64,000 nucleotides of DNA from Lentzea fradiae. GTDB lineage: Bacteria; Actinomycetota; Actinomycetes; Mycobacteriales; Pseudonocardiaceae. The notes below the pieces were generated by a model. It saw only the letters and a program-made list of their open reading frames with translations, ran no database searches and had not been told where the DNA came from. Shown here piece after piece: positions 8,327-16,278 of the stretch. The stretch is taken from contig NZ_FNCC01000020.1 in NCBI RefSeq assembly GCF_900100955.1, forward strand, positions 80,278 through 144,277, given 5' to 3'. Every line of letters begins with the position of its first letter. Position 1 is the first letter of the stretch. Position numbers and translations under genes: made by a program.

Positions 8327-8677
8327 ATGACTGCTCAGCTGCACGGCGAGCACTCCCCCGAACGCGCGGCACCGGCACCGGCGCCACGACCGGCCGCCCA
8401 CGCCCTCGCCGAGGCGGGTGACCTGCTGCGGGCGCTCGCCGCTCCGGTCCGCATCGCCATCGTGCTGCAGCTGCGCGAGCACGACCGCTGCGTGCACGAG
8501 CTGGTCGAGGCGCTGGGTGTGGCCCAGCCGCTGATCAGCCAGCACCTGCGGGTGCTGAAGTCGGCGGGGGTGGTGCACGGGGAACGGCACGGCCGCGAGG
8601 TCGTGTACCGGCTGGTGGACGAACACCTGGCGCACATCGTGGTGGACGCTGTGACGCACGTCGAGGAGAAGTTGTGA
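8327..8677 (+). CDS. smtB: ArsR/SmtB-family zinc-sensing repressor
   Basis: 116 residues, winged-helix ArsR fold with the recognition segment ALGVAQPLISQHLRVL. The alpha5 zinc site of SmtB/CzrA sensors, DxH-x10-Hx2E, is exactly present as D98, H100, H111 and E114. Family knowledge: metal binding there releases DNA. A Cys in the alpha3 region (DRCVHELVE) might add an alpha3-type ligand. The gene overlaps zur by four bases (GTGA), so the two sensors are translationally coupled, as in the mycobacterial smtB-zur (furB) operon, where the SmtB protein represses the operon and zinc induces it. Confidence 0.92.
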   Translation: MTAQLHGEHSPERAAPAPAPRPAAHALAEAGDLLRALAAPVRIAIVLQLREHDRCVHELVEALGVAQPLISQHLRVLKSAGVVHGERHGREVVYRLVDEHLAHIVVDAVTHVEEKL

Positions 8678-9072
8678 CCGGACTGAGGTCCACCAAGCAG
8701 CGCACGGCGGTGTCGAACCTGCTCGACCAGCTGGACGACTTCCGCAGCGCCCAGGAACTGCACGAGGAGCTGCGCCGCCGCGGCGAGGGCATCGGCCTGA
8801 CCACCGTCTACCGGACCCTGCAGTCCCTCGCGGACGCGGGCCAGGTCGACGTGCTGCGCACCGACTCCGGCGAGGCGATCTACCGCCGCTGCTCGGCGCA
8901 CCACCACCATCACCTGGTGTGCCGCCACTGCGGCCGCACGGTCGAGGTGGAGGGTCCCGCCGTCGAGAAGTGGGCTGACCGCGTCGCCGCCGAGAACGGC
9001 TTCTCCGAGGTCAGCCACACCGTCGAGATCTTCGGCACGTGCGCGGAGTGCACGGCCAAGGGCCTGAGGTAA
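8674..9072 (+). CDS. zur: Zinc uptake regulator Zur (Fur family)
   Basis: 132 residues. The N-terminal winged helix (STKQRTAVSNLL ... GLTTVYRTLQSL) is followed by a dimerisation domain with a His-rich loop CSAHHHHHLVC, a structural CRHC and a second CAEC pair, the usual Fur/Zur zinc ligands. Zn-loaded Zur represses zinc import and zinc-independent ribosomal protein genes. The GTG start overlaps the smtB stop. The gene ends before a strong bidirectional terminator. Zur is preferred over Fur because of the smtB pairing. Confidence 0.93.
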   Translation: MTGLRSTKQRTAVSNLLDQLDDFRSAQELHEELRRRGEGIGLTTVYRTLQSLADAGQVDVLRTDSGEAIYRRCSAHHHHHLVCRHCGRTVEVEGPAVEKWADRVAAENGFSEVSHTVEIFGTCAECTAKGLR

Positions 9073-9118
9073 CCCGGCCCACCGCTCACCCACACGCACC
9101 CCACCAGCCCCACCCGGA

Positions 9119-9173
9119 CGCCACGCGGGGGCCCTTCGTACTACGTGACAGTACGAAGGGCCCCCGCGTGGCG
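9119..9173. terminator. Bidirectional terminator between zur and the DUF1980 gene
   Basis: A perfect 24-bp stem (arm begins CGCCACGCGGGGGCCC) with a 7-base loop, centred between convergent genes. On the plus strand it is followed by AAAAGGAA. Confidence 0.9.
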
Positions 9174-9198
9174 AAAAGGAAGGGCTTGAAGTAGCGGG

Positions 9199-9900
9199 TC
9201 AGCTTTCGTAGGGCTCGACCGGTTCGGCGACCGGGGTGAACGAGTCCACGGTGAAGCTCGGCACCCACGAGTTCGTCTCGTTCGCCGACTTCGGCACGAC
9301 CTGGCCGGTCACCTCGACCCACTGCTCGTCGGGCAGCGCGGGCACGTCCCCGCCCAGCCGCACCTTCAGCGGGCGGGCGTCGGCGGCGCAGCACGAGATC
9401 GCGATGCGCGCGGCGTACGTCTCGCCGTCGGCGCGCAGCAGGAAGCCGGTCAGCTTCACCCGCCGCCCGTCCAGCGTGCCGGACTCGTCCCACGCCGTGC
9501 GCGTGACGAACTCCGTCATGGACAGCGGGATGACGTCGCCGGAGGGCAGCTCGCCCAGCAGGTTGCGGGAGCGCTGCGTCTGGTTGGTGTCGGCGGCGGA
9601 GTTGACGATGTCGCCGCCCAGCGCGGGCGGCGAGATCAGGAACACCGCCATGACCGGCAGCAGCAGGAACCAGGTCGACCGCGACGAGTGCTCGTGGCCC
9701 GCCTCGGCCGCCTCCGCCCGGCCGCGCCGGATGTCGGTGACGATCGCGAACAGGGCCAGGCCGATCATCACCACGCCCGCGGCGATCAGCAACGGCAGCA
9801 GGCTCTTCTGCACGTAGCGCAGGTACATGCCGGAGAAGCTGATCTTCAGCAGCGCCCCGCCGAGCAGGACCAGCAGGATGTTCTGGGTCTCCCGCCTCAC
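9199..9900 (-). CDS. TIGR03943/DUF1980-family putative permease partner
   Basis: 233 residues with two or three N-terminal membrane segments (NILLVLLGGALLKI, LLPLLIAAGVVMIGLALF, WFLLLPVMAVFLISPP) and a C-terminal soluble beta domain ending SWVPSFTVDSFTPV, with a Cys pair in AISCCAADARP. The family is known as the partner of the adjacent DUF318-type permease and is proposed to form a two-subunit transporter; the substrate is unknown. GTG 9900 overlaps the permease stop by four bases. Confidence 0.85.
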   Translation of the reverse strand: MRRETQNILLVLLGGALLKISFSGMYLRYVQKSLLPLLIAAGVVMIGLALFAIVTDIRRGRAEAAEAGHEHSSRSTWFLLLPVMAVFLISPPALGGDIVNSAADTNQTQRSRNLLGELPSGDVIPLSMTEFVTRTAWDESGTLDGRRVKLTGFLLRADGETYAARIAISCCAADARPLKVRLGGDVPALPDEQWVEVTGQVVPKSANETNSWVPSFTVDSFTPVAEPVEPYES

Positions 9901-10907
9901 AGCAGCACCACTCCAGACAGAACCGCGCACAGGATCGCCACCACGAACGTGGCCGGTGCGAAGCGGAAGGCGAAGGACTTGCCGAAGGCGCCCGCCTGCA
10001 ACGCGATCAGCTTCACGTCGACCGCGGGGCCGACGACCAGGAACACCAGGCGCGGCAGCAAGGGCAGCGCGGAGAACGCCACCGCCACGAACGCGTCGGC
10101 CTCCGAGCACAGCGCCAGCACCACGGCCAGCACCGCCATCACGAGCACGCCCAGCACGATCTGCGCGCCGAGCGTCTGCATCCACGCGGTCGGCACGAAC
10201 GTCTTGAACGCCGCCGCGAACAGCCCGCCCAGCACCAGGAACCCGCCTGCGTCCACGAGGTCGTGCCGCGCGCTCTCGGCGAACACGGCCCACCTGTTGC
10301 GGCCGGAGTGGTCGGACATGCGCGCCAGCGCGCGTTCCGCGATCCACTCCATCTTGCCGAACCGCACCCACAGCCAGCCCATGACCATCGCGGTCAGCAA
10401 CGAGCCGGCGAACCGCGCCACGACCATCATCGGGGTGTCGTTGAACGCCACCGCCGTCGAGACCAGCACGATCGGGTTCACCGCGGGCGCGGCCAGCAGG
10501 AACGTCAGCGCCACGGCGGGTGCCACGCCCTGCTGCATCAGCCGCCGCGCGACGGGCACCGAGGCGCACTCGCAGCCGGGCAGCGCCACCCCCGCGACCC
10601 CCGCCACCGGCACGGCCAGCGCGGTCTTCGAGGGCAGCAGCCTGCGCAGGGCCGAGGCCGGCACGAAGGCCGCGATGGCGCCCGAGATCAGCACGCCCAG
10701 GACCAGGAACGGCATGGCCTGCACGCAGATCGCCACGAACACCGTCGAGGCCGTGCGCAGCTTCGGCACGTCGAGCAGGTCGACGAGCCGGGACTGGAAG
10801 AGCAGTGCGAGAACGAGAATCCCGCACAGCACCTCCAACGACGTGATCTTCAGCCGGGGCGGGCCGGACCGCCGCTTCGACGAGCGGATCTCGCCGGTGA
10901 TCGTCAC
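9897..10907 (-). CDS. DUF318/SO_0444-type permease (ArsP-related)
   Basis: 336 residues with eight or more membrane helices. The family signature PGCECASVPVARRL lies around residue 108 and a second conserved stretch LLAAPAVNPIVLVSTAV follows. Relatives export arsenicals (ArsP) or metals, but many actinobacterial members are uncharacterised. The pair with DUF1980 is conserved. Its start overlaps the acidic protein gene by four bases, so it is the penultimate member of a long minus-strand gene chain. The nearby zinc regulators make a metal substrate plausible, but that is inference. Confidence 0.88.
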   Translation of the reverse strand: MTITGEIRSSKRRSGPPRLKITSLEVLCGILVLALLFQSRLVDLLDVPKLRTASTVFVAICVQAMPFLVLGVLISGAIAAFVPASALRRLLPSKTALAVPVAGVAGVALPGCECASVPVARRLMQQGVAPAVALTFLLAAPAVNPIVLVSTAVAFNDTPMMVVARFAGSLLTAMVMGWLWVRFGKMEWIAERALARMSDHSGRNRWAVFAESARHDLVDAGGFLVLGGLFAAAFKTFVPTAWMQTLGAQIVLGVLVMAVLAVVLALCSEADAFVAVAFSALPLLPRLVFLVVGPAVDVKLIALQAGAFGKSFAFRFAPATFVVAILCAVLSGVVLL

Positions 10908-11305
10908 GTCGTCTTCATCGCCAGGACGCGCTGGTAGATGCGCTCGACGCCCTCGCGGAACTCCTCCGGCGACGGCAGTTCCGTCTCGCTCGCGTCCTCT
11001 TCGAGGCCCTCGTCGTCCTCGTCCTCGTCGTCGTCCTCGTCCTCCAGCTCGCGGAGCTTCCCGATCGTGGCGGCCACCTCTTCAGGCGACAGCACGGGCA
11101 GGACCGACTTCACGACGGCCACCACGGGGATGTCGTCGTCCGCCCACGCCACGGCCTCGGCCAGCGCGATCGCGTCCTGGTACTCGTAGGGGCCGCAGAC
11201 GAACGGCTCCCACTCCTCCTCGTCGGACGGTTCGAACGTGACGGTCCACGCGAACTGGTTGGGGAACCTGTCCTCGTCCGGTTCGTAGATGACCACGTCA
11301 CCCAT
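10904..11305 (-). CDS. Acidic paralogous protein A, unknown function
   Basis: 133 residues. The N-terminal half is well ordered (VVIYEPDED, FAWTVTFEPS, EEWEPFVCGPYE, ALAEAVAW), and a very acidic tract of Asp/Glu (about residues 88-112) precedes a helical tail EEFREGVERIYQRVL. It is clearly paralogous to the gene at 11336-11767: the same blocks occur in the same order. It overlaps the permease start by four bases, suggesting coupled translation. No known domain is recognised; the acidic stretch could bind cations or act as a flexible spacer. Its start has AGGA upstream. Confidence 0.8.
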   Translation of the reverse strand: MGDVVIYEPDEDRFPNQFAWTVTFEPSDEEEWEPFVCGPYEYQDAIALAEAVAWADDDIPVVAVVKSVLPVLSPEEVAATIGKLRELEDEDDDEDEDDEGLEEDASETELPSPEEFREGVERIYQRVLAMKTT

Positions 11306-11335
11306 GAGGGTCCTCTCAGGCAGTCGGAGCGATCG

Positions 11336-11767
11336 TCATTCCGCGTCCAGGTCCAGCAACCGGCGGTAGGTGCGGGCCATGCCCTCGCGGATCTCCTCCG
11401 GCGACGGCGGCTCGGCGAACTCGGCCTCTTCCTCTTCGAGGTCGTCGTCGAAGTCGACGGGCGTGCCGTTGACGCCCTCCTCGGCCTCGGCCTCCTCGGC
11501 GAGCGCCTCCTCGCGGAGCTCCTCGATCGTGGCGGTCACGTCCTCGGCCGACAGCGCGGGCAGCATCGGCTTCACGATGGCCAGCACGCCGCCCTCGGCG
11601 TCGTCCAGCGCCACGGCCTCGGCCAGCGCGACCGCGTGGTCACGCTCGTAGGGGCCGCAGATGAACGAGTCCCACTCGTCACCGCCGGACGGCTCGAACG
11701 TGACGGTCCACGGGAACTCGTTGACGTCCGAGTCCTCTTCCGGCTCGTAAATGATCACGCCACCCAT
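11336..11767 (-). CDS. Acidic paralogous protein B, unknown function
   Basis: 143 residues, paralogue of the downstream neighbour: VIIYEPEED, FPWTVTFEPS, DEWDSFICGPYE, ALAEAVAL, then an acidic region rich in Glu (about residues 85-122) and EEIREGMARTYRRLL. The ATG at 11767 has AAAGGA upstream. Two copies side by side suggest a tandem duplication followed by divergence. The gene lies 14 bases after ybjN in the same chain. Function is not recognised. Confidence 0.8.
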   Translation of the reverse strand: MGGVIIYEPEEDSDVNEFPWTVTFEPSGGDEWDSFICGPYERDHAVALAEAVALDDAEGGVLAIVKPMLPALSAEDVTATIEELREEALAEEAEAEEGVNGTPVDFDDDLEEEEAEFAEPPSPEEIREGMARTYRRLLDLDAE

Positions 11768-11781
11768 GAGAGGGTCCTTTC

Positions 11782-12183
11782 TCAAGAAAACCGGGAGAGG
11801 AGCTCGCCACGCACCTGCGACGCGGTCGAGACGACCAGCATGAGCAGCGTGCTCAACGGCTCCGGCTTGAGGCCGTCCGCCGGGAACGCGTACCGCAGCA
11901 TCACGTCCGTGCCGCCCCGCTCGGACTGGATGACACCGAGCGTGCCGAACAGACCCTGACCGGCGCGTTCCGCCACCCACACCGCCACGTCGCCGGGCAG
12001 GTCCCAGGCGACGACAACGGTCAGCGACAGCACCGTCAGCCCCTCGGCCAGCTCCATGCCCTGCACCGCGCACGGCACGTCGCCGTGGCGGAAGCTCAGC
12101 GCCCCGTCGTCGTCCACGGACACGTCGTGGAACAGCTCCAGCGCCTTGCGCGCCGCCTCCAGGGCGTCTCCGCTCGCGTTCAC
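11782..12183 (-). CDS. YbjN-like (type III secretion chaperone fold) protein
   Basis: 133 residues of alternating strands and helices: ALEAARKALELFHDVSVDDDG, VLSLTVVVAWDLPG, VWVAERAGQGLFG, VMLRYAFPADGL and a C-terminal helix LLMLVVSTASQVRGEL. The layout is that of the YbjN fold, whose members in actinobacteria have no assigned biochemical role. The GTG at 12183 overlaps the uppS stop by four bases. Confidence 0.65.
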   Translation of the reverse strand: MNASGDALEAARKALELFHDVSVDDDGALSFRHGDVPCAVQGMELAEGLTVLSLTVVVAWDLPGDVAVWVAERAGQGLFGTLGVIQSERGGTDVMLRYAFPADGLKPEPLSTLLMLVVSTASQVRGELLSRFS

Positions 12184-13004
12184 GACGACGCCACCTCCTC
12201 ACCCGGCTTGTCGACGGCACCGCCGAAGCGGCGGTCGCGGCCCGCGAACTTCTCGCAGGCCCGCCACAGGTCGCGGCGGTCGAAGTCCGGCCACAGGATG
12301 TCCTGGAACACCATCTCGGCGTACGCGGACTGCCACAGCAGGAAGTTCGAGATGCGCTGCTCGCCCGACGGCCGGATGAACAGGTCGACGTCCGGCATCT
12401 CCGGCTTGTACATGTACTTCGCGAGCATGCGCTCGTCGACCTTGTCCGGGTTGATCTGCCCAGCGGCGGCCAGCTTCGCGATCTCGCGGGCGGCGTCACC
12501 GATCTCCGCGCGGCCGCCGTAGTTCACGCACATGACGAGGTTCAGCACGTCGTTGTCCCGCGTGCGGACCTCGGCGTCCTGCAGCTGCTTGATGACGCTG
12601 CCCCACAGCCGCGGCGACCGCCCGGCCCAGTGGATGCGCACGCCCATCTCGTCGAGCTCGTCGGTGCGCCGCGCGATCACGTCGCGGTTGAAGTTCATCA
12701 GGAAGCGCACCTCCTCGGGGCTGCGCTTCCAGTTCTCGGTGGAGAAGGCGTAGAGCGACAGCCACTTCACGCCCAGCTCGATGGAGCCCTTGGCGACGTC
12801 GAGGACGACCTGCTCACCGCGCTTGTGCCCCTCGACCCGCGACAGGCCGCGCTGGTTGGCCCAGCGGCCGTTGCCGTCCATCACGATCGCGATGTGCTTC
12901 GGCACCAGGTCGGCGGGGATGTCCGGCGGCGTCGCACCGGAGGGGTGCGGGTCCGGTGGGCGCGGGACGCGCTTCTCCCGCTCCGAGCGGCGGCGGCGCA
13001 GCAT
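12180..13004 (-). CDS. uppS: Isoprenyl transferase (cis-prenyl/polyprenyl diphosphate synthase)
   Basis: Extends a short isoprenoid diphosphate with IPP in cis to make the C50/C55 carrier lipid for cell-wall and arabinogalactan synthesis. 274 residues with all family motifs: IAIVMDGNGRWA (catalytic Asp and Asn), GHKRGEQVV, LSLYAFSTENW, and the C-terminal DVDLFIRPSGEQRISNFLLW. The N-terminus has a basic extension typical of actinobacteria. It sits between recO and ybjN; mycobacteria have the same uppS-recO-era order. Confidence 0.96.
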   Translation of the reverse strand: MLRRRRSEREKRVPRPPDPHPSGATPPDIPADLVPKHIAIVMDGNGRWANQRGLSRVEGHKRGEQVVLDVAKGSIELGVKWLSLYAFSTENWKRSPEEVRFLMNFNRDVIARRTDELDEMGVRIHWAGRSPRLWGSVIKQLQDAEVRTRDNDVLNLVMCVNYGGRAEIGDAAREIAKLAAAGQINPDKVDERMLAKYMYKPEMPDVDLFIRPSGEQRISNFLLWQSAYAEMVFQDILWPDFDRRDLWRACEKFAGRDRRFGGAVDKPGEEVASS

Positions 13005-13051
13005 GGGTCCAGGCTTCCTCTCACGAAAACCGTTGTCGGTAGGCGGTCAGA

Positions 13052-13804
13052 CTAGCCGTCCGCCGGCTGGGCCTTCCGCTCGACCAGCGGTAGCGACCGC
13101 AGCTGCCTTTCGAGGTGCCACTGCAGGTGCGCGGCGACCAAGCCGCTCGCGTCACGGCGTGCCACGTGCGGGATCTCGTCGACCACGTTCCACTGACCGT
13201 GCAGCAACGCCGACAGCAACGCCAGCGTGTCACCCGATGGTGACGCCGACCCCGGTGGACGGCAGTTCGGGCAGCACGAGCCACCCGCCTGCACGCTGAA
13301 CGCCCGGTGCGGCCCGGGAACACCGCACTTGGCGCACTCGTTGACCGCGGGCGCCCACCCGGCGAACGCCATCGCCCGCATCAGGTAGGCGTCCAGCAGC
13401 AGCGACGGGTCACGCTCTCCCGCCGCCAACGCCCTGAGGGCCCCCGTCACGAGCAGATAGAGCCGCACGGCCGGTTCGCCCTCTTCGGCCGTGAGCCGGT
13501 CAGCGGTCTCCAGCACCGCGCACGCGGCCGTGTAGCGCTGGTAGTCGCCGACGATGCCGACGCCGAACGCGTCGAGCGTCTGCACCTGCGTGATGATGTC
13601 GAGCGTCCGGCCGGGGTGGAACTGCACGTCGACGTGGCAGAACGGCTCCAGCCGCGCCCCGAACTTCGACGACGTGCGGCGCACCCCCTTCGCCACCGCG
13701 CGCAGCTTGCCGTGCCGCTGGGTGAGGAACGTGATGATCCGGTCCGCCTCACCGAGCTTCTGCACCCGGAGCACGATGCCGGTGTCGCGGTAGAGGTTCG
13801 CCAT
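13052..13804 (-). CDS. recO: DNA repair protein RecO
   Basis: 250 residues. RecO loads RecA onto SSB-coated single-stranded DNA with RecR. The N-terminal OB fold (DTGIVLRVQKLGEADRIITF, GKLRAVAKGVRR) and a C-terminal helical domain with a zinc-type cluster (CAKCGVPG ... CCPNC) are visible. It starts 14 bases after era and ends 47 bases before uppS. The ATG at 13804 gives the expected N-terminus. Confidence 0.95.
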   Translation of the reverse strand: MANLYRDTGIVLRVQKLGEADRIITFLTQRHGKLRAVAKGVRRTSSKFGARLEPFCHVDVQFHPGRTLDIITQVQTLDAFGVGIVGDYQRYTAACAVLETADRLTAEEGEPAVRLYLLVTGALRALAAGERDPSLLLDAYLMRAMAFAGWAPAVNECAKCGVPGPHRAFSVQAGGSCCPNCRPPGSASPSGDTLALLSALLHGQWNVVDEIPHVARRDASGLVAAHLQWHLERQLRSLPLVERKAQPADG

Positions 13805-13818
13805 CAGAGACCCGCCAC

Positions 13819-14715
13819 CTAGAACCCCAGGCGTCGCAGCTGCTTCGGGTCCCGCTGCCAGTCCTTGGCGACCTTGATGTGCAGGTCCAGGTACACGCGC
13901 GTGCCGAGCAGCGCCTCGATCTGCTTGCGCGCCGTCATGCCGACCTGCTTGAGCCGCTCACCCCGGTGCCCCAGGATGATCGCCTTCTGCGACGGCCGCT
14001 CCACGAACACGAAAGCGTGAATGTCGGTCAGGTCGTCCCTGCCCTCGCGCAGCGCCATCTCCTCCACCACCACGGCGATGGAGTGCGGCAGCTCGTCGCG
14101 CACGCCCTCCAGCGCCGCCTCCCGGATCAGCTCCGCGACCAGGGTCTGCTCCGGCTCGTCGGTCAGGTCGCCGTCCGGGAACAGCTGCGGCCCCTGCGGC
14201 AGCTTCTGCAGCAGCAGGTCGCTCAGCTTGTCCACCTGGAACCCGTCCACGGCGGACACCGGGATGATCTCGGCGAACTCCATGACCTTCTGCAGCGCGA
14301 GCAGCTGCTCCATCACCTGCTGCTGCGAGACCAGGTCGGTCTTGGTGACGATGCCCACCACCGGCGTGCGCTTCGCGACCTTCTCCAGCTCGGCGGCGAT
14401 GAACTTGTCACCGGGCCCGACCTTCTGGTCCGCGGGCACGCAGAAGCCGACGACGTCGACCTCCGACCACGTCTCGCGCACCAGGTCGTTCAGCCGCTGG
14501 CCGAGCAGCGTGCGCGGCCGGTGCAGCCCCGGCGTGTCCACCAGCACGAGCTGGCCGTCCTCGCGGTGCACGATGCCGCGGATCGTGTGGCGGGTCGTCT
14601 GCGGCTTGCTGGACGTGATGGCGACCTTCGTGCCCACCAGCGCGTTCGTCAGCGTCGACTTCCCTGCGTTCGGGCGTCCGACGAAACACGCGAACCCGGA
14701 GCGGTAACCATCCAT
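13819..14715 (-). CDS. era: GTPase Era
   Basis: Binds the 3' end of 16S rRNA and assists 30S maturation. G1 GRPNAGKST, G2 around TTRHTIRG, G3 DTPGL, G4 TKTD and a C-terminal KH domain (KAIILGHRGERLKQVG) are all present. The ATG at 14715 gives 298 residues, the normal length, and aligns with mycobacterial Era; an ATG 12 codons upstream (14751) is possible. It heads the minus-strand chain era-recO-uppS-ybjN-acidic pair-permease pair. Confidence 0.96.
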   Translation of the reverse strand: MDGYRSGFACFVGRPNAGKSTLTNALVGTKVAITSSKPQTTRHTIRGIVHREDGQLVLVDTPGLHRPRTLLGQRLNDLVRETWSEVDVVGFCVPADQKVGPGDKFIAAELEKVAKRTPVVGIVTKTDLVSQQQVMEQLLALQKVMEFAEIIPVSAVDGFQVDKLSDLLLQKLPQGPQLFPDGDLTDEPEQTLVAELIREAALEGVRDELPHSIAVVVEEMALREGRDDLTDIHAFVFVERPSQKAIILGHRGERLKQVGMTARKQIEALLGTRVYLDLHIKVAKDWQRDPKQLRRLGF

Positions 14716-14784
14716 CCGCCCATTGTCGCCCCCTGCCGCCAGCGGGTTCATCGGAGGTCCCCCGCCCGCCTCACCGGCCGGGCG

Positions 14785-15045
14785 TCACGCCCACACGAGG
14801 CTCGCTTCACACCCACGGCCGAAGTGCCGCATCGCCCGGTCCACCGACCCGAAACGGCCGTGTCCGCTGCCGTCCGTGCTCACCCACTGCACCTGATCCG
14901 CGAACGCCAGCCCCCAGGCGACCAGCTCAGCCCCGGTCAGCTCCCCCTCCCCGCCCCGCTCCAGCTCGCAGACCGCGAACAACCGGGGAGCGGCCTCCGC
15001 GACCAGCTCGACCAGAAACTCGCCGAACTCGGCCTCCATCGACAT
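14785..15045 (-). CDS. Small hypothetical protein divergent from the XRE regulator
   Basis: 86 residues: an acidic helical N-terminus (EAEFGEFLVELVAEAAPRLF) followed by a mixed segment ending RHFGRGCEASLVWA. No family is recognised. The arrangement, transcribed away from the XRE gene across a 113-base region that holds dyads, suggests co-regulation. The ATG at 15045 could be shifted two codons. Confidence 0.5.
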   Translation of the reverse strand: MSMEAEFGEFLVELVAEAAPRLFAVCELERGGEGELTGAELVAWGLAFADQVQWVSTDGSGHGRFGSVDRAMRHFGRGCEASLVWA

Positions 15046-15082
15046 CCATCGCCTCCGTGTCGTAACCGATTGATCACCAGCA

Positions 15083-15133
15083 GTAGCGCTACGGTGAACC
15101 GGTCAGCCCTGAAGTAAAAGTGGGAACCCACTT
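15083..15133. promoter_or_regulatory. Dyads in the divergent promoter of the XRE locus
   Basis: AAGTGGG-AA-CCCACTT (15118-15133) is a perfect 7+2+7 inverted repeat 25 bases before the XRE start; GTAGCGCTAC (15083-15092) is a second palindrome. The position suits an autoregulatory operator, by inference. Confidence 0.4.
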
Positions 15134-15158
15134 ATTCACCCTTTCGGAGTTGAAGTCC

Positions 15159-16040
15159 ATGAGTCTGGACAACGGCGCGGTGAACGCGACCGTGCGGAGG
15201 TGGCAGCTCACCGAGACGCTGCGGCAACTTCGCGAGCAGAGCGGTCTGACGATCGAACGCACCGCGGAGCTGCTGCGCACGGGGACAGGTAGGTGGTCGC
15301 GTTCCAAGGTCAGCCGGATCGAGAACCGCGAGCAGGGCGTGAAGGCGCACGAGGTGGAGCAACTGCTCGATCTCTACCAGGTCGAGGACGAACCGCTCCG
15401 AAGCTGGCTGATCAGCCTGGCGTCGAGTGCGCACGAACGCGGTTACTGGCTCTCGATCCGCAAGGACCTGCCCGAGGACTTCCACGAGTTCCTCAGCGTC
15501 GAAGCCGCACTGGTGGCATTCCGCCAGCTCGCGACCATGGTCATTCCCGGACTCCTGCAAACGCCCGACTACACCCGAGCGTTGATCAACGGCGCCCGTC
15601 CAGGGCTGGCATTCGAGTTGGTGGAACGGCGAGTCCTCGCGCGCATGGCTCGTCAACAAGTCCTGCGCCGGCCGAACCCCTTGCGCTACCACGCGATCAT
15701 CGAGCAAGCGGTTCTCGAGCGCCCGGTCGGCAGCCCTTCCGTGATGCGCGGTCAACTCCACCGGCTGCTCGAAGCTTCCGAAGCCGGCCACATCACGCTT
15801 CAGGTCCTCGCCAAGTCAGCGGGTGCGACCCCGGCACTGGACGGACCGTTCTCCGTGTTGACGCTGCCCGACCCGATCCCGGACTTCTGCTACACGGAAG
15901 GCCCCGGAGGCTCCGTCTACATCGAGGACAGGGCCGCGGTACGGACCTGCATCGAGAAGTGGGGCATCCTCACCGAGCGGTCACTGTCACCGGCTGACTC
16001 GCTGGACGTGATCCGGGAGGCGGTGAAGACTTACGAGTAG
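15159..16040 (+). CDS. XRE-family regulator with DUF5753 (WhiJ-like)
   Basis: 293 residues. Residues about 12-75 are a helix-turn-helix (TLRQLREQSGLTIERTAELL ... SKVSRIENRE) and the rest is the DUF5753 domain (MVIPGLLQTPDYTRALI, FSVLTLPDPIPDFCYTE). Family members in Streptomyces, such as WhiJ, work with small DUF397/BldB-like proteins to control development and antibiotic production. ATG 15159 is chosen over an upstream start because GGAG lies 9 bases before it. The DUF397 gene follows after 20 bases. Confidence 0.88.
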   Translation: MSLDNGAVNATVRRWQLTETLRQLREQSGLTIERTAELLRTGTGRWSRSKVSRIENREQGVKAHEVEQLLDLYQVEDEPLRSWLISLASSAHERGYWLSIRKDLPEDFHEFLSVEAALVAFRQLATMVIPGLLQTPDYTRALINGARPGLAFELVERRVLARMARQQVLRRPNPLRYHAIIEQAVLERPVGSPSVMRGQLHRLLEASEAGHITLQVLAKSAGATPALDGPFSVLTLPDPIPDFCYTEGPGGSVYIEDRAAVRTCIEKWGILTERSLSPADSLDVIREAVKTYE

Positions 16041-16060
16041 CCGAACGACGAGGATGTGGG

Positions 16061-16243
16061 ATGGCGAACGAGCTCTTGCGGTGGCGGAAAAGCACCTACT
16101 CCGGCAGCGGTGACACGGGCGGCGGGGAGTGCGTCGAGATCGCCTGGCTCTCCGAGGACCGGATCGCTCTGCGCGACAGCAAGAACCCCGGCGCGGGCAC
16201 GGTGACCGCCTCCCGCGCCTGGTTGCGCACCGTGGGCCGCTGA
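16061..16243 (+). CDS. DUF397 (BldB-like) small protein
   Basis: 60 residues with the family pattern: WRKSTYSGSG, GECVEIAW, IALRDSKNPGAG and a terminal helix-strand. DUF397 proteins are small partners of XRE-DUF5753 regulators in actinobacteria, and the gene order here matches that pairing. Their biochemical action is not settled. Confidence 0.88.
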   Translation: MANELLRWRKSTYSGSGDTGGGECVEIAWLSEDRIALRDSKNPGAGTVTASRAWLRTVGR

Positions 16244-16278
16244 CACGACGGGACGTCGCGCTCGGTATTTTCGGCTGG

